From Theocolax elegans (taxonomy: Eukaryota; Arthropoda; Insecta; Hymenoptera; Cerocephalidae), in assembly GCA_026168455.1 (NCBI GenBank), contig CM047426.1, forward strand, positions 68,310,475 to 68,374,474: a DNA stretch of 64,000 nucleotides, written 5' to 3'. A program made the translations under genes and the position numbers. Shown piece after piece: positions 12,625 to 25,469 of this stretch. Under the pieces are notes generated by a model. That model worked only from the letters and a program-made list of their open reading frames with translations. It did no database searches and was not told the origin of the DNA. Within the stretch, counting starts at the first letter, position 1; the number at the start of each line of letters is the position of its first letter.

Positions 12625-14540
12625 TGTACTTGGGTTTCTATGTCCAATATTATGTTTTCTTATTATGTTTTATAAAAAATGATCTAACAAGTAGCGACAT
12701 TTCCTTATTTCGTAAAAGAGAAGGAATAGATTCGCATCAATAACATGTGGTATCAACTATTTTTTGTCAGAATAATGGGTAAATCGTTTTAACGGCGCGT
12801 CCGATACGCGAATTTTCCCTCTAGAATAATCGAGAAAAAAATTTGTATGGAGACCAATTCCTCAAATTATGAGAAATCATTTCAGCTATTATGATAATAG
12901 CGACAAATGTAGATTTGTACACCCAAGAATTAAACACATAATTTTTGTGAACAAATATAGTGTACATTATTTTAGTGCACGTTCTACAAATATTTTACAA
13001 AGTAAAATTGTCCACATCAAAATAACTAAAAAATGTTTATGAGTTTAAATTTTATTTGTACAATATTTATGTGCACAATTTTTACGTGATCAAAATAAAC
13101 TATTATTTTTATCACTCTAAAGAGAATAATAAGAGAAAACAAACCGATCGAAAATTGTACATATCTTTCTATGAGTTTGTCTTTTTATATGAGCCATTTT
13201 TTTGTATAAAGAATCTTTTCAGAGAAGTAGTCTTAAAGAGTTCATTTTTAAAGATAGACATCAAACATGATATTAAATACCATTTAACTCTGAATATTTA
13301 ATAAATTTGAAAAATATGTAAATGAATTGTAGGCTTATGAGATATTTCGTTATTCTGAAAAATAACTATTTAGTGTTATGACTGTTATATTTTTGGAGCT
13401 TCTACAAAAATTAAGTAATATACTTAAGCCATATACATAGAAAATAAAACATATAACTTTAAATGATATTGCAGTTTAAAAAATAATCATTATAATACAT
13501 TATAAGGTATAATTTATTACATTTGCAAGATAGAAATAATTTTTAACTTCTGATCGATTTTTCCTGAAATCAAAATTCTAATAGAAATAAAATTATATAT
13601 ATAGTATAAGTGTGACGTTTTTTAAGCGATAAAATATCATATTAATATAAACACCGAAAAATAACTATACTATTTAATTATGGGAATGAATTTGTTTAAC
13701 CTCAAATTTTTAAATTTCTACCCGAAAAATGTTACAATTGTTGTCTAGAAATTCATTGTAACGATTTATGTTAAGACATATCAGAAAAATTTTACTATAT
13801 TATAATCTACAACATTACAAAGAATTCTTAAATAATTGGTTATTAACTGGTTAATAATGATTAAGAAATTAATTATTAATAAATTATTAATAAAATTTGG
13901 TTGTCAATTCTATTGACATTATTCGGCTTTGTTGGTATAATAAATAATTATTATATTAATTATAGATTAACGTTATATTTTATCTGAAAATCCACCAATA
14001 GATACCATGACATAAGATAATGTAACAGGTATAGATATATGTATGTGTGTGTATATATATATATATATTATAAAATTATTGCCAAAGGTGATTGTTAATT
14101 AATTTTATGAATTTATCATTTAATAAAGGAATGCATTTGAAGAGGGAAACAAAAATGAAAATTCTGAAACGTCGTGCAAAAATTACAAATTGACTCGTGT
14201 TAAATTAGTCGCTAAATGTGTCAAGAAATTACCTTAATACGAGTGAATATAAGGAATAATTGGATACTAAAACAATTTCGTAATTGCTTTTAAATATTTT
14301 TTTGAACATTTTGTGTTATAATTGATCGATTAACAATAATAGAATTTGTTTATAAAATAAACAAATAGTTTTACGTATAACATAATATTAAATTATTAAT
14401 TATTTACGATAAATTATTTGATAACCTTGTGTCACTTTATTTAACTCGCTTTTTATGTACGCACTGCAACGTTTTGAGTTGCCTCCCATTATACGAACTT
14501 GTGAGTATCCTTGGATTTAACACAGATCAAAGATAGGTTA
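12625..14540. other. AT-rich desert, no gene seen
   Basis: Very AT-rich with no supported gene. A small (TG)n(TA)n tract sits at about 14037-14068. The 81-codon frame at 13056-13301 is Lys/Tyr/Phe-rich, as expected from AT-rich random sequence. Confidence 0.55.
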
Positions 14541-14559
14541 GGTTAAATGTTTTGGAGCA

Positions 14560-14790
14560 AGGGAGAGTCTCTGTCCTTCTTTTTTTCTTTTTTCTCTCCC
14601 TCTCTCTCACTCACTCTCACTTTCTCTCTTCTCTCCTCGGCTCTCCTTTTATGTTACTATGTATTGTGTATTGTATTTGTATTTAACACACGAAATAATG
14701 TGACACCCACACACACCCGCATGCACTCTCCCTCTCTCCCTCTCTCTCTCTCTATCTCTCCACGCACACGCACACGCACACATATTTATA
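14560..14790. repeat. Pyrimidine-rich and CA microsatellite cluster
   Basis: Two TC-rich blocks (about 14577-14650 and 14726-14762) are joined by CA-rich stretches. The 94-codon plus-strand frame at 14547-14831 is Ser/Leu/Pro and Thr/His low complexity from these repeats and is not called as a gene. Confidence 0.8.
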
Positions 14791-15399
14791 TAAAACTAAT
14801 AATTGATTGGGTTTTAATGTATCTTTACTAATAAAATAAAAATTGATAATATTTTCCAGAGTATTTTCGCACATTTGACTAGAAGCCTCTGACGGAAATT
14901 AGGTGATATCACCAGATTAAGATGCTGAGAATTTCAAATAAGGCTTGTAATGAATTATAATAAATTATAATTGAATCTGATATACCCTAATATATATACT
15001 GACAAATTTTTATACAGTTTAATATATTATAATATATTCCGATATACATAATAATTTGATTTATTTGTGATACCGCATCTTCATTTTTCAAAGTTAAAAA
15101 TCAAGTTGTTTAACGGATAAGTATACATGATTTTTTGATTTTTTTAATTTGCATTTTTAACAATCTTTAATATACTATATCAGCAGTACAGCATTTAAAG
15201 AATTCTATTTGTGTAAAATGTATGTTGAATATTAATAAAAATATAACATTTGATAGTATAAAATACGTAGTAATATATAATAAAAAAATTATATGTCAGT
15301 TACGAACCGTTACCGTGTTTTAACGAATGAGCTACCAAGTACATAACAAGTGCGAGACAAATAAAATAAATAATTATTGTTTTAAGAGGGCCATCATCA

Positions 15400-16370
15400 T
15401 TCAAAATGTAGGCGGGGAGTTTTGGCTGTAGCGAGCCTATGCGTGTATTCAACGTTTTTCGTTATCGGTATTTTTTGGAAAACGATCTAGCGCACGCGAG
15501 ATGTAAAATAAAAGGAGGAAGATAGTAGGTAGATATAGAGGGAGGGAGGTAGGGAGAGAGAGAGAGAGAGAGAGAAATGGGTAGGTTAGAAGGAAAAAAT
15601 GGGTGAAAGAAAGAAGGAAAGGCAGAAAGAAAGGAAGGGCGAGAAAGATAAAGATTGAGCGAGGGAGAGTGAAAAAGGTATATATGGTTGAACAGAAGTT
15701 GCGTTCAGGCAGAAACTCGAGAGACATTGTCTTTTGTTTATGCGCGTGCGGGAGAGAGAGAGAGAGAGAGAGAGATCTAACGAGCGAGTGTAGCGCTCTG
15801 GGGTCAAAGCGTAATCAGCTTAAAATCTAAAGACGACTGCGTTCCGTCTACATGACTCCGCGCAACGTGGTTTTCTACGGGTTCGCTATACGAGTGCGCT
15901 ATACGATGGGCTGCGGTTAACGGGTAGCTAAAACCTGTCTGACCTTTAGAATAGTTGTTCACGTCCAGACACCAACTCGTGTACCCGAGAGGAAGGAAGA
16001 GAGGGTGGGGGGGGGGGAGGAGGAGGAGGAGGAACGACGAGCTAGATGAACTCCAGAAGAAACACGAATCGATGATTCCGGCTGGTATTGAAAATTACCA
16101 AATCGTGACGCCCCGGAGCGGCTAAGTAAGTTAAGAAAGGGACCGTGAGTCGCAGAGCGAGGGAACGAGTGAGAGAGTGAGTGAGAGCGGGAGCAAGAGC
16201 GAGAGGGAGATAGTAGCGCTGCTAACTCGATCGAGGCCTCCGATCACGACGTCACTGAGTGCAGATTCCTATAACAGCGCCTGGGAGGAAAGCCAGTGTA
16301 ATCGAACAAAAAATTATAGGGAATCTATCGATGGCGCCGTGGCTTATTTTCTTTCGTACTAAACCCAGCT
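15400..16370. other. GC-richer island with GA tracts, possible promoter or non-coding exon
   Basis: A one-kilobase block of balanced composition with frequent CpG stands out from the AT-rich flanks. It holds GA runs (15553-15575, 15750-15773), a purine tract (15585-15680) and a G run followed by GGA repeats (about 16006-16035). Several frames stay open on both strands but are all Ser/Leu/Arg low complexity. In insects such blocks often mark promoters or 5' untranslated exons of neighbouring genes. No TATA box or exon boundary convinces me, so this role is inference only. Confidence 0.35.
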
Positions 16371-16374
16371 CTCA

Positions 16375-18280
16375 GCTACTTGTTCTACCAACAAACTAGT
16401 TTTTACCTATTTTTTAATTATCTAATTTATCGGACAACTTTGCTTTTATTATTATTTTTCGAAAACAAAAATATGCGTTTCGCGTATTGCTTTATAGTTT
16501 ATCCACCCATACATATGTATAAACCGCCGAAATGCCGAAAATATTGTACATGGTTTTATTACACGTAAAATCGTTTTCTCTACAAACAAAAAATCGACGC
16601 ACTGCAATATTCTACATGTAATATCTTTTACATATATTCACAAGGAAATAACCCATGAAACGGCCTAGGCATCTACGATTTAAATACATTGGGTCTGTAC
16701 AATCAAACATTTAAAGTGTATAATGTTTTGGAAGATGCATGTTTTTGTGTAAACTCAACGTATTTGATTAATTATTCTGTGCATAAAACGCTTAGTGATT
16801 TGCGTGTTAATTCTGTCTAGAAAAAAATGGACAAAAAATATAAATGTATTACACTTAATGCTTGGCACCAATTATCAGTTTATTAATATGATAGTCACCG
16901 TTGCGATGATAATTGATTTCATCTAAACAACATTAGTTTCAAAAAATTTAATATTTTAATCATCTTTGCTATTTATTTCATATTCATCTCATTCGTAAAA
17001 ACTTAATCTATGAAATAAGGAATACAATTATTCTTTCTACAATTATATGAATGTTTAACGTTCCTACCTTATCGATGCAAAATATCACATAAAATTGTAA
17101 ATAATTAAAAACATTAATTTATAAAATTGTAAAAGTTTATTGCCCTTTGTCTATAACTATAATCTATAAATTAGTATGTCTATCTAATTTTGTAATTAAT
17201 TTTTATTAATTAATTTTAAGTTATATTAAATCATATTAAAGTTTTTTAAGTATTTATACTATAATATTATATTATATTTTATAATAATTATAGCACACAC
17301 TGAAAAAAAATAATGTATTGAATTTCAGGTTGAGTAAAAAAAGTACAGTATCATCGCAAATGGTACGTATTTAATAGTTAATTATTACGAAAAAAACTGG
17401 ACTTAGACAGGCTCAATTTCGACTAGCTGTCTGAATAAAATGTAGATTTAGAGAGAACTTGATTTACAATTGATGAGAATAAAAAATAGCATTTTGCGAA
17501 CGAAAAATGATTTTACGCGTGGTAATTAGGATGTTGCTTCAAGTATTTAAACTAATCAAGTAATTCGATCAGAATCCGCTATGTCTGATTAACTTGTATT
17601 AACCAGGTAAATCGCAATTAATGCATTTTATTTGTTTGATTTACATACGCTGGAGTAAGATAATAGTGGCTTGATTTTCCAATTTAAATTAATTAAATAC
17701 TGTTGGATCATCGTTCACGGTTAGGGTCAATGCTATCTTTATAAATATTATAAAGAAACTCGAGATCTTTCAGCTTGTAAGAAAATTTTCAAATTTGCAT
17801 ATGCCAAATATTATGATCATTAAAAATTAACTAAGAGGACATCTCTTAAATATTCTAGCAGAGGTAATATTGTAGAATTATTTAAATATTCTAACGAAAT
17901 CGTCATATGTAATATATCAAAAAATGGTATTCTAGAAAAATGTCATATTGCAGAAATATTCTAAGATGTTAATTATTTTATAAAACTTTAATTTTTTATT
18001 TTACATGATGAGTTTTTGTCGTATATTACCAACATTCGAAATTCATTAAATTACATCTACAAACTTAATTTTTCTCATTAAAATAAAATTCCTTAAAATA
18101 CGATGTTTTTGTAGCATTAAATACTATAATTTAGCGTTTCTGCTGAACGTTGATATATATATATATATATATAAATATAAAGCCATCAAGAGAGAAAATT
18201 GTCATTTTTGTATTAGATTCACCATTAGAAGAGTATAATTATTTTTCAAAAAGTATAACGGAATTGAAAGTTCTACCTCA
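16375..18280. other. AT-rich desert, no gene seen
   Basis: No supported gene. A (TA)n run lies at about 18152-18172. Confidence 0.55.
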
Positions 18281-18293
18281 TTGGGAAAAGTTT

Positions 18294-18800
18294 TTAAAAG
18301 GTATTTTTTAATAACCTATATTTGTGTATTAGGTTGAGCCGATTATTTAATGTGAAAATTGTTACGTTTGATGAATAGTTGTTAAAATAGTAGAGAGAGA
18401 ATAATAGTGAAAAATGTGGGATATTATTAAAAATATAATAAAAGTAATGGAAGAGTGAATTGAAAATTTGATAATCCACGATTCTTTGGAGTCCGATGTG
18501 TTGCAAGTGTAGAAGTGAGAGTGGGTCAAGGACTTGTATATGTATTCTGAACGTCCAAACGATCAACAGCGGTAACAGTATCAATGTTTGATGAAGAACC
18601 TTCGCACCGTAATAGTCGCTTGCAAACACACACGCGTTTAGGTTCTGATGCAACAGCGGACTATGTTTTGAATTAGTCTTGGTAAATCTTACTCAACACC
18701 ACGTGTAACTTCTGACCTCGCCCTTGCAATGTTTCTCCGGTAAAAGTGTACAACACTGCGTAAAACAAGGGAAAGATGAATTATATGAAACAGTAAGTTA
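18294..18800 (-). other. Open stretch with weak coding character, not assigned
   Basis: Around 18540-18760 the composition is balanced. On the minus strand one frame runs for 119 codons (18294-18653) and another gives a hydrophilic stretch from about 18530 to 18660. The long frame turns into Phe/Tyr/Asn-rich sequence downstream, as expected from AT-rich DNA. I recognise no domain. It may be a decayed gene or retrocopy fragment, or nothing. Confidence 0.15.
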
Positions 18801-18884
18801 AACTAACTGGAACCCAAAGATAAATCGAATACTACCTTCATGCTTATTAGTCACCAAGATTATCCCTTCGTATATCAATCTCTC

Positions 18885-18950
18885 CTTCTCTTTCTCTTCC
18901 CCTATCTCCCCCTTCTCTCTCTCTCTCTCCCTCTCTTTTTCACTCTCTCT
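18885..18950. repeat. (TC)n-rich tract
   Basis: Imperfect TC/TCCC microsatellite on the plus strand. Confidence 0.8.
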
Positions 18951-19639
18951 TTCGAATTTCTGATTATATATACCCACGCGTATAGAAAATCATGTCAGTT
19001 TTACATTAATTATAATTTTAGCTGTAATATTGAACGAGGGAGCATGTGTTGTAGAGAATTTGAAAAATAAGAATATAATAATTACTCTAGTATACGTTTA
19101 AAAATTTTGAGGTTAACCAAAAATATTCATGCATTATATATCAATTCGTCATTTGATCATCTTAATAAATGTATCTCATTTATAAAGGAATTTCAACATA
19201 GAGAAAAATATTTAATTAAATATTACTATATACTCTTCACCAAAGTACAGTTTGCCCCACGCAGTTCGTTGAAGAGTATAATAAATTATAAACAAATATT
19301 GTAATAAAAATTATTATTTAATTGAGTGATCAAGAGACGGACTTGACAAATTATATAAATAATTATTTTTACAGATTTGCTAGTAAATTGTAAATGTATA
19401 CATTTGGTAAATTTTTCTATGCAAAAACAGTTATTTTTCTATCTATTTATTAAGATTTTTTTTCTATCATTTTTGAACGTGTTAAAAAAGATTCACGAAT
19501 AGAGACGCTCTAAATTTGACATTCAAAAATGCGAAAATAGCTGTGTTTCGAAAATATTACTAAAACATTTATATTTAAAGCAATATTTATAATTTATCGA
19601 CTGTCTTTTTCAATTAGTCTATGACAACAGTCATTTTTA

Positions 19640-20146
19640 CTACAGCTTTTTTCTTCGCATAGAAAACAAACTTGGAAAAATTATAAAATAAAAAATAATT
19701 GCTGAACAAAAAGCTACTGGTTCAAGATTAATTGGGAATCCCGAAGAGTTGAAAACTATGATACGACGTGAAGGCGCAGAAACATTGGTAAAAGGCTCAT
19801 CATTTACGTGGTTTGTAAGATGAAGATATTTAGTGGAAAAGTATTCATCAATATCTGTATTGGTGTAAGATATAACATGTACGCGTAAAAACGTTATTAC
19901 TTCTCTATACTTTTCGGTGGTGTATTCAAATATATTATTACATAGATTTACATAGCACAATTGTGCAAACAAGATCAAGTTTTTTTTCGTGATAAATTTT
20001 TTCAAGATAATCACTCTGATAAATCGATATCACAAGCTCACTATAATAACTCGAGATTATGTAACTCGCAACTCGCGGAAATGTGTGGAAAATTTTCTGG
20101 GCGCACACAGCTGAATAAAATTTGCTCTAATCGTTCTTCAAACTAA
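19640..20146 (-). pseudogene. Possible decayed gene fragment, weakly tubulin-tyrosine-ligase-like
   Basis: The minus-strand frame 19640-20014 (124 codons) contains FLRVHVIS and, about 20 residues later, KYLHLTNHVNDE. These recall the (F)xxRxxV and HLTN motifs of tubulin tyrosine ligase-like enzymes. The family normally has about twice that spacing, and the sequence after HLTN does not follow it. No ATP-grasp core is visible. The plus strand also has a partly open hydrophilic frame across the same bases, broken by stops. The resemblance may be chance; if real, this is a truncated pseudogene. Confidence 0.15.
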
Positions 20147-20157
20147 TATTGCATTAT

Positions 20158-20162
<5 letters not shown>

Positions 20163-20193
<31 letters not shown>

Positions 20194-20250
20194 CGTGCGT
20201 GTGTAAGTGTGTGTGTGTGCGTGTGCGTGTGTGTGTGTCTGTGTGTGTGT
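20163..20250. repeat. (TA)n(TG)n compound microsatellite
   Basis: About 14 TA units are followed by TGCG/TG-rich repeats. The minus-strand frame 20154-20387 translates this as a His/Thr run and is not a gene. Confidence 0.9.
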
Positions 20251-20894
20251 TGTATAACGAAATTTATTGCTGGTTTGTCGAGTCTCAATGACAAGCCCAT
20301 AAGCCGATAGTTTGTTTGCTTAAATAATAAAAAAAAAAGGAAGAGGTAATACAAAGTCAAAATAGTTTTGGAATAATACAGCGACAAATAAAAAGTTAGA
20401 AAAACAATACCGGTTAACCAAGAATCATGTCTGTGCTAACATTTACTTTACCTGTTCAATTACAAGCTATGATTAATTTGACAATAGGCACAATATTTAT
20501 TATCAAATAATATAATTTAAATAATTTTATTTAACTATTAACCTTCAAATTTTTACCTCAAATAAAAAAAGAAGAGTGCTTATGTAAGTACAGTAAATTT
20601 AAACAAACGATGAAGTGATATCGTACATACGTTTGGAAAGAAAAATCTAAAGTTGCTCTCGTACATGTTATACACTAAATTTAATTGAGTATTTATCAGT
20701 TTTGGTAATATTTTACCCGTAAGAAATCGGCGTAATCACATTGTCTTGTTGCTCTGTAATTTCTATCCAACCGCAGGTTCACGGGATTTCCAAAATATTA
20801 AATTATGAAATGTAAATATATAGTTTATATGATTACATATATTATTACCCTGAATGTTGCAATTATGTAGCAAATGAAAAGCAATTTTAGAGGC

Positions 20895-20995
20895 CTGCGA
20901 TGATTTGATCGGTATTCGCAGTAATTCTTGGAGCTCCCGAGTTTGATTCGTGGTCGGTATGATGATTGATGCAACATCGAACAATGTAGTAATAT
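20895..20995 (+). mobile_element. tRNA-derived SINE copy (family S1), plus strand
   Basis: An A-box-like TTTGATCGGTA (about 20904-20914) and a B-box-like GAGTTTGATTCGTGG (20939-20953) are followed by a tail with ATGATTGATGCAACA and CAATGTAG. The same order, with clearly similar tail sequence, occurs at 25255-25350 on the other strand. Two copies sharing both the tRNA-like head and an unrelated tail are the mark of a SINE rather than a tRNA gene. It is diverged and presumably inactive. Confidence 0.6.
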
Positions 20996-20999
20996 ATAG

Positions 21000-23380
21000 T
21001 AATATTACATTTATTACAATATAGGTTTACAGTGTATTACTTCGATGTTTGGATTTAAAGTATGTAATTAATAGAAAATTCTATATCATTAGTAGGATAC
21101 ATATTTTAGACTTCTAGTCGAACTAAGCTATCCACAATGACATATACTGATGAAAAGCACAGACAAATAGTAAACAAGTAAATTGTGAAAGTTTTGACTT
21201 TGAAAAAATTATTGCAACAATATAAAACAAAAAATTACAATTCCTTGTAAATCGACTAAAATATATTAAGACTTTTTACCAGCATTTTTACCAGCGTTTT
21301 TACCAGCGTTTTTACCAGGGTTTTTACCGATGGAATTGATGCTTCCATATACTATTCTTTCTTATACGTGCAATTTGAATTGCATCGTGGCAATACAAAT
21401 GATGGTTTTCTACTCAAATCTATATTCTCTATATAAATATATTTAAAAAAAACAGCATTATTTGAAAATCCCGTATTTGCCATCAAAAAAATGATTAATC
21501 ACATTTATTTAAAAGAGTATATTTGCTATTGCAAGTACCCAATTTATCACTGTCGCAAAAGCCAATATTCGCCAATTCCGAACTATATTACATATTTTTC
21601 TCCGCACATGTATATATCAAGATGTGCTGTTTGGTATTCGTTATAGTAACATATCAGCAAAATTGTTCAAAATATACACAGATAAGTTAACAAATGTTAT
21701 TGGTACAACATCGTTTTGACCATATTATCAGGCGATTCATACACTATATATTCGCAAAGCGAGGATTCAATTTATTTATTTAATAATAAATACGTTGAAA
21801 ACCTCTCATTAATACTAAACTTTAATTAAATATAACACTTTCATTCTTTCTTAGTATATGAAGTAATACATTTTTGTAAAAGTTAAAGCTATTTTTTTTG
21901 TATTGTCAAAGTTTTACATGTTTTACATATTTCCGTATTTTATTTTATTCAACAAACAAAAAACCAATTTTGCTTTGTTGTTTATTATAAAAAGGAAAAG
22001 AAATAAAACCATGATGTTAAGTTAAACATTGACATATATATTACATAGTTTTCTACAAAATTTTCGATATGATTTAAATGTATTTATAGTTTCTCTAAAA
22101 TAATTTTTTGAAAAGCTTATTATTATTATACAAAAGAATTTCCTAAATGTATATGTATATTTAATAAACAAGTCTAATTTTTTAAATTATTATTTACATA
22201 TTATTCCCCAGTATAGAAATCAAAGGACTTATGAAACATTTTGGTCGTTTGACCGAAAGTAGCCAATAACTCTTGTAATAAATGGGCAGAACTGATTTTA
22301 ACTAACCTCAAAATGCTCAATTTTTACTTCGGATCATAACAGTTTCAAATAATACATTTATTAACTTTCATTTGAATAGAAAAATAAATTATTAAGGTGA
22401 ATGATACGAACATCATCAATATCGCGTTACGGATTTTATAATTGTAAACGTACACAACATCAGAAATTCGTAAATTTAAAAGTATTTATATGTGTAGTGT
22501 AGAATGTAATACGAAAATAAATATAATGTCTGTATAAACCGGTAATAAAGAAAAAGACAGCGTCAATCAATGAAAATCTCTTCATTATACTAATAGATAC
22601 CGATAATGTTAGCGCGCCACTTGATTAAACCGTGTAATTGTGTATAGCATTTTTAATATGAATATTCACTTTTTTTCCTATTCGATTATACAAATATACC
22701 AAGTGATGAAAAAGTGATTATTTGCTCGTTTGAAAGTGAATACTGATTACTTGCAGAAAAGCGAATTTCCGTTAATTCAAATTTAAAGAGTAAGATGTTG
22801 CGGAGCACAAATACATAAATATAAATATGCGAACCGAGATTTATGAGTTGAATTTATTATTGTACAAAATGTTTGTGTCACAGTAACAGTGTTACTATTT
22901 TATACAAAACTATACAGGTATGTATGGACAATAAAAATGTATTCTGCTAAATCAAACACGTTGTATAATTGTTTAAACGAAATCCAAAACTAGCAGACTC
23001 TTCGCAATTGTGCATTTGAATGAAACTACTTGTGCGGTTGCAAATTCTGAAATAAAAAGATTTAGTATAGACCATACAAAAATATTGTAAAATGTACAAT
23101 TTTTGCAGAGTACGTATCCAAATTTAGAATGGCTTATAAATATGTAATATATTCTGATTAATACACACAAAAATTTACGGTAAACGTTGTACACTATGTT
23201 TGTGTGTAGTCAACACTCTTTTCTTCCCGAATAATTTAATAATTTAAATATTGGTTGTTTAAATATTTGTAAGTGTAAACGGCCCACAATATGTATACCA
23301 ATTAATAAGAAAAATAATATAACAAAAGTACAAAACTATCAAGTACTTTCCATGACAAGGAAACAAAAAAGGATGCATAT
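21000..23380. other. AT-rich desert with a 12-bp tandem repeat
   Basis: No supported gene. The tandem repeat at 21273-21329 is listed separately. Confidence 0.55.
21273..21329. repeat. 12-bp tandem repeat (TTTTTACCAGCG), about five units
   Basis: Four full units and a fifth partial one follow each other with one or two changes: TTTTTACCAGCA, two TTTTTACCAGCG, TTTTTACCAGGG and TTTTTACCGA. Confidence 0.85.
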
Positions 23381-23450
23381 AGTAGGGTTTTCAAAACAAC
23401 AAGTCAAAACTAGAAAAAAGAGAAAAAGATGGATAGACGGATAGCTAGGC

Positions 23451-23486
<36 letters not shown>

Positions 23487-23864
23487 AGATCGACTCGGTG
23501 AAGAGGAGGAAGAGGAAGAGAGGGTGAGGGGTGAGGCGGGGAAGGAGGGGGGGGGGCAGAGGGAGAGGCAGAGGTAAAGAGAGATGGAGAAAGTTGAAAG
23601 CATCGTTTTCTTAGAGCCCGTGCGGCCCACGCGCTCTTCGACTCTCGTTCATCCGGACCAACGAGATCCTTGTACCTAAGAAATAGCGTGTAAGAGAGAC
23701 ACACAGTCAATAAGAGAGAGTGAGAGAACTTGGTCGTTGTCGACTCAGCTCACACAACTGGTTTTTTAAACGCAGCCAACGACGATGGCTACACTCCATT
23801 CTACTCTTTCCTTTTTTACCGTTCTTTATAATCGTCAGCCCATACAACGGGGACCGTATTCTGA

Positions 23865-23866
<2 letters not shown>

Positions 23867-23912
<46 letters not shown>
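23867..23912. repeat. (TC)n microsatellite
   Basis: An uninterrupted run of about 22 TC units. Confidence 0.95.
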
Positions 23913-23915
<3 letters not shown>

Positions 23916-24140
23916 CGATCTCTCGGTCTCTATGCTACTCACTCTCGTTCACCTCCGCAGTATTTTTCTGTTGATTTTTTTTTCTTTTCGCCTGCTGGTC
24001 TGACTCTTTTTCTTTCTAGCCGCAAGCATTCTCCGGCGCTACACATCGACATTCTCATTCTCGTTCGTGTACATGCGAAATGATATTGCTAAACGGAAAT
24101 GCTTCTGTATGTAGTCTCTCAAACTGTTGGCTGATTTGCT

Positions 24141-24199
24141 GGTTGGTTGGTTGGTTCGTTCGTCGTTGGTCGGCTGGCTGGCTGGCTGGCTGGCTGGTC
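24141..24199. repeat. (GGTT)n/(GGCT)n tetranucleotide repeat
   Basis: GGTT units pass into GGCT units through a TTCG/GTCG interruption. The transition looks like point changes spread by slippage. Confidence 0.85.
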
Positions 24200-24423
24200 G
24201 TCTGCAGTCGACTGGTGGGCTATGTGCTTCGATTCACTTGGCTATTGAGGAGGAAAGGAAGATGGAATTAAGGTAGCAATACGCATAAATAATACCAAAA
24301 TTCCGTGCGTACCACAGGTATAAAATCGGAACAAGAGTCCTAGCGAGCTGTTTAAAATCCGCTATTTGATACGTAATTCAGAATTGCGAGTCAAGGTTTT
24401 TCGTCTTTCTATGTTCTTTCATC

Positions 24424-24478
24424 TCGCTCCTAGCTCCTAGCTCCTAGATCCTAGCTCCTAGCTCCTGGCTCCTGCCTC
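24424..24478. repeat. 7-bp tandem repeat (GCTCCTA)
   Basis: About seven units of GCTCCTA with drift to ATCCTA, GCTCCTG and CCTCATG at the right end. Confidence 0.8.
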
Positions 24479-24499
24479 ATGGCTTCTTCGTGCCTTGTG

Positions 24500-25250
24500 C
24501 CTTGTACCTTTTGTCAATCTATTATTTCTTTTATTCCTTTTCTGTTAGGTATGTTTTCTTATTATTAGTTTTTACTACAACTCGACTACTACTTTTGTAC
24601 AATATATCCTCTCCCCTCCTCTGGCCGTTGTAACCAAAATTTTCAATTGACTATGCTTAATCGAACAAAAGCCAGAGAAAATATAATATATTATACAAGT
24701 GAAAAGAAATATGTTTTTTCTCATACGAGCGAGATGCGTGCGAGTTATGCCATAAACGCACGAGTCGGCCACTAAAAATATTGATTGACAAAAATTCTTT
24801 ACACTCATGCTATGACCACTGAGGTATATATATATATATACCCGATTTGCAGGAAGTTATTCTTTCTATAACACGACATTTTGTTATCTCGTGGAACACT
24901 TTACATATTTTCCGGTCTAATACGTGGGAATGTTTCTAGTATTTTTACGCGATTGTGATAATACACATACGTTTGATTGGAAATTATTAAACAATAACTG
25001 AAGAATATCTTTGGTATACGTTAGATACACAAAGTTTGTACACTCTCTACTAACAAAAATTAACACATTTTTTAAAATAAATTTACTTTTTACTTCCGAA
25101 CAAGATTTCCATAGCTATATACATTTCCATTCTATTTGATTTCAACATATTAAATAGCCTATAGCGTCACTCTTTTCATCCTCCCAAATTCGGTGTTACT
25201 CAGGGACGAAGGCACGCGACGCCTTTGTGAATAAACCACTGATTAAAAAT
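24500..25250. other. No gene seen
   Basis: AT-rich sequence with a short (TA)n at about 24823-24840. The minus-strand frame 24575-24808 has no recognisable feature. Confidence 0.5.
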
Positions 25251-25254
25251 ATAT

Positions 25255-25350
25255 TCTACAATGACTGTTGCACCAATCGTCATAGAAACCGCAGGAATCA
25301 AACTCGGCAACGGGAGTTACGAGACGATTGCTCTGCCGACCAAGACATCG
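25255..25350 (-). mobile_element. tRNA-derived SINE copy (family S1), minus strand
   Basis: On the minus strand an A box TGGTCGGCAGAGC (25330-25342) is followed by a B-box-like GCCGAGTTTGATTCC (25294-25308). The tail then reads ATGACGATTGGTGCAACAG and CATTGTAG. It matches the copy at 20895-20995 through head and tail with moderate divergence. Its A box is the better preserved of the two. Confidence 0.65.
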
Positions 25351-25429
25351 AAATCTACCTTTAAAAATCGAAAATTTACCTATATAATCCATAGTTATTA
25401 ATATTTTTAATATAAAATTTAATACATGC

Positions 25430-25431
<2 letters not shown>

Positions 25432-25461
<30 letters not shown>
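25432..25461. repeat. (TA)n microsatellite
   Basis: An uninterrupted run of about 14 TA units. Confidence 0.9.
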
Positions 25462-25463
<2 letters not shown>

Positions 25464-25469
25464 TACTTT

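Larger units (their letters stand above)
23400..24270. other. GC-richer island with long GA and TC tracts
   Basis: A 900-bp block contains (CG)n(AG)n at 23451-23490, a purine tract to about 23590 with a G run, and (TC)n at about 23867-23912. It also has a GGTT/GGCT tetranucleotide tract (24141-24199). Open frames on both strands (23339-23710 minus; 23720-23974 and 24080-24271 plus) are Ser/Leu or Trp/Leu/Gly low complexity. The block resembles a promoter or a non-coding first exon, without direct proof. Confidence 0.35.

Noticed and set aside
14530..14550. TAGGTTAGGTTA as an insect telomeric (TTAGG)n seed
   Set aside because: Only two units, so no array.
18294..18653. 119-codon minus-strand frame as a membrane protein
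   Set aside because: The hydrophobic Phe/Leu/Tyr/Asn composition is what AT-rich antisense DNA gives. No start context or family motif.
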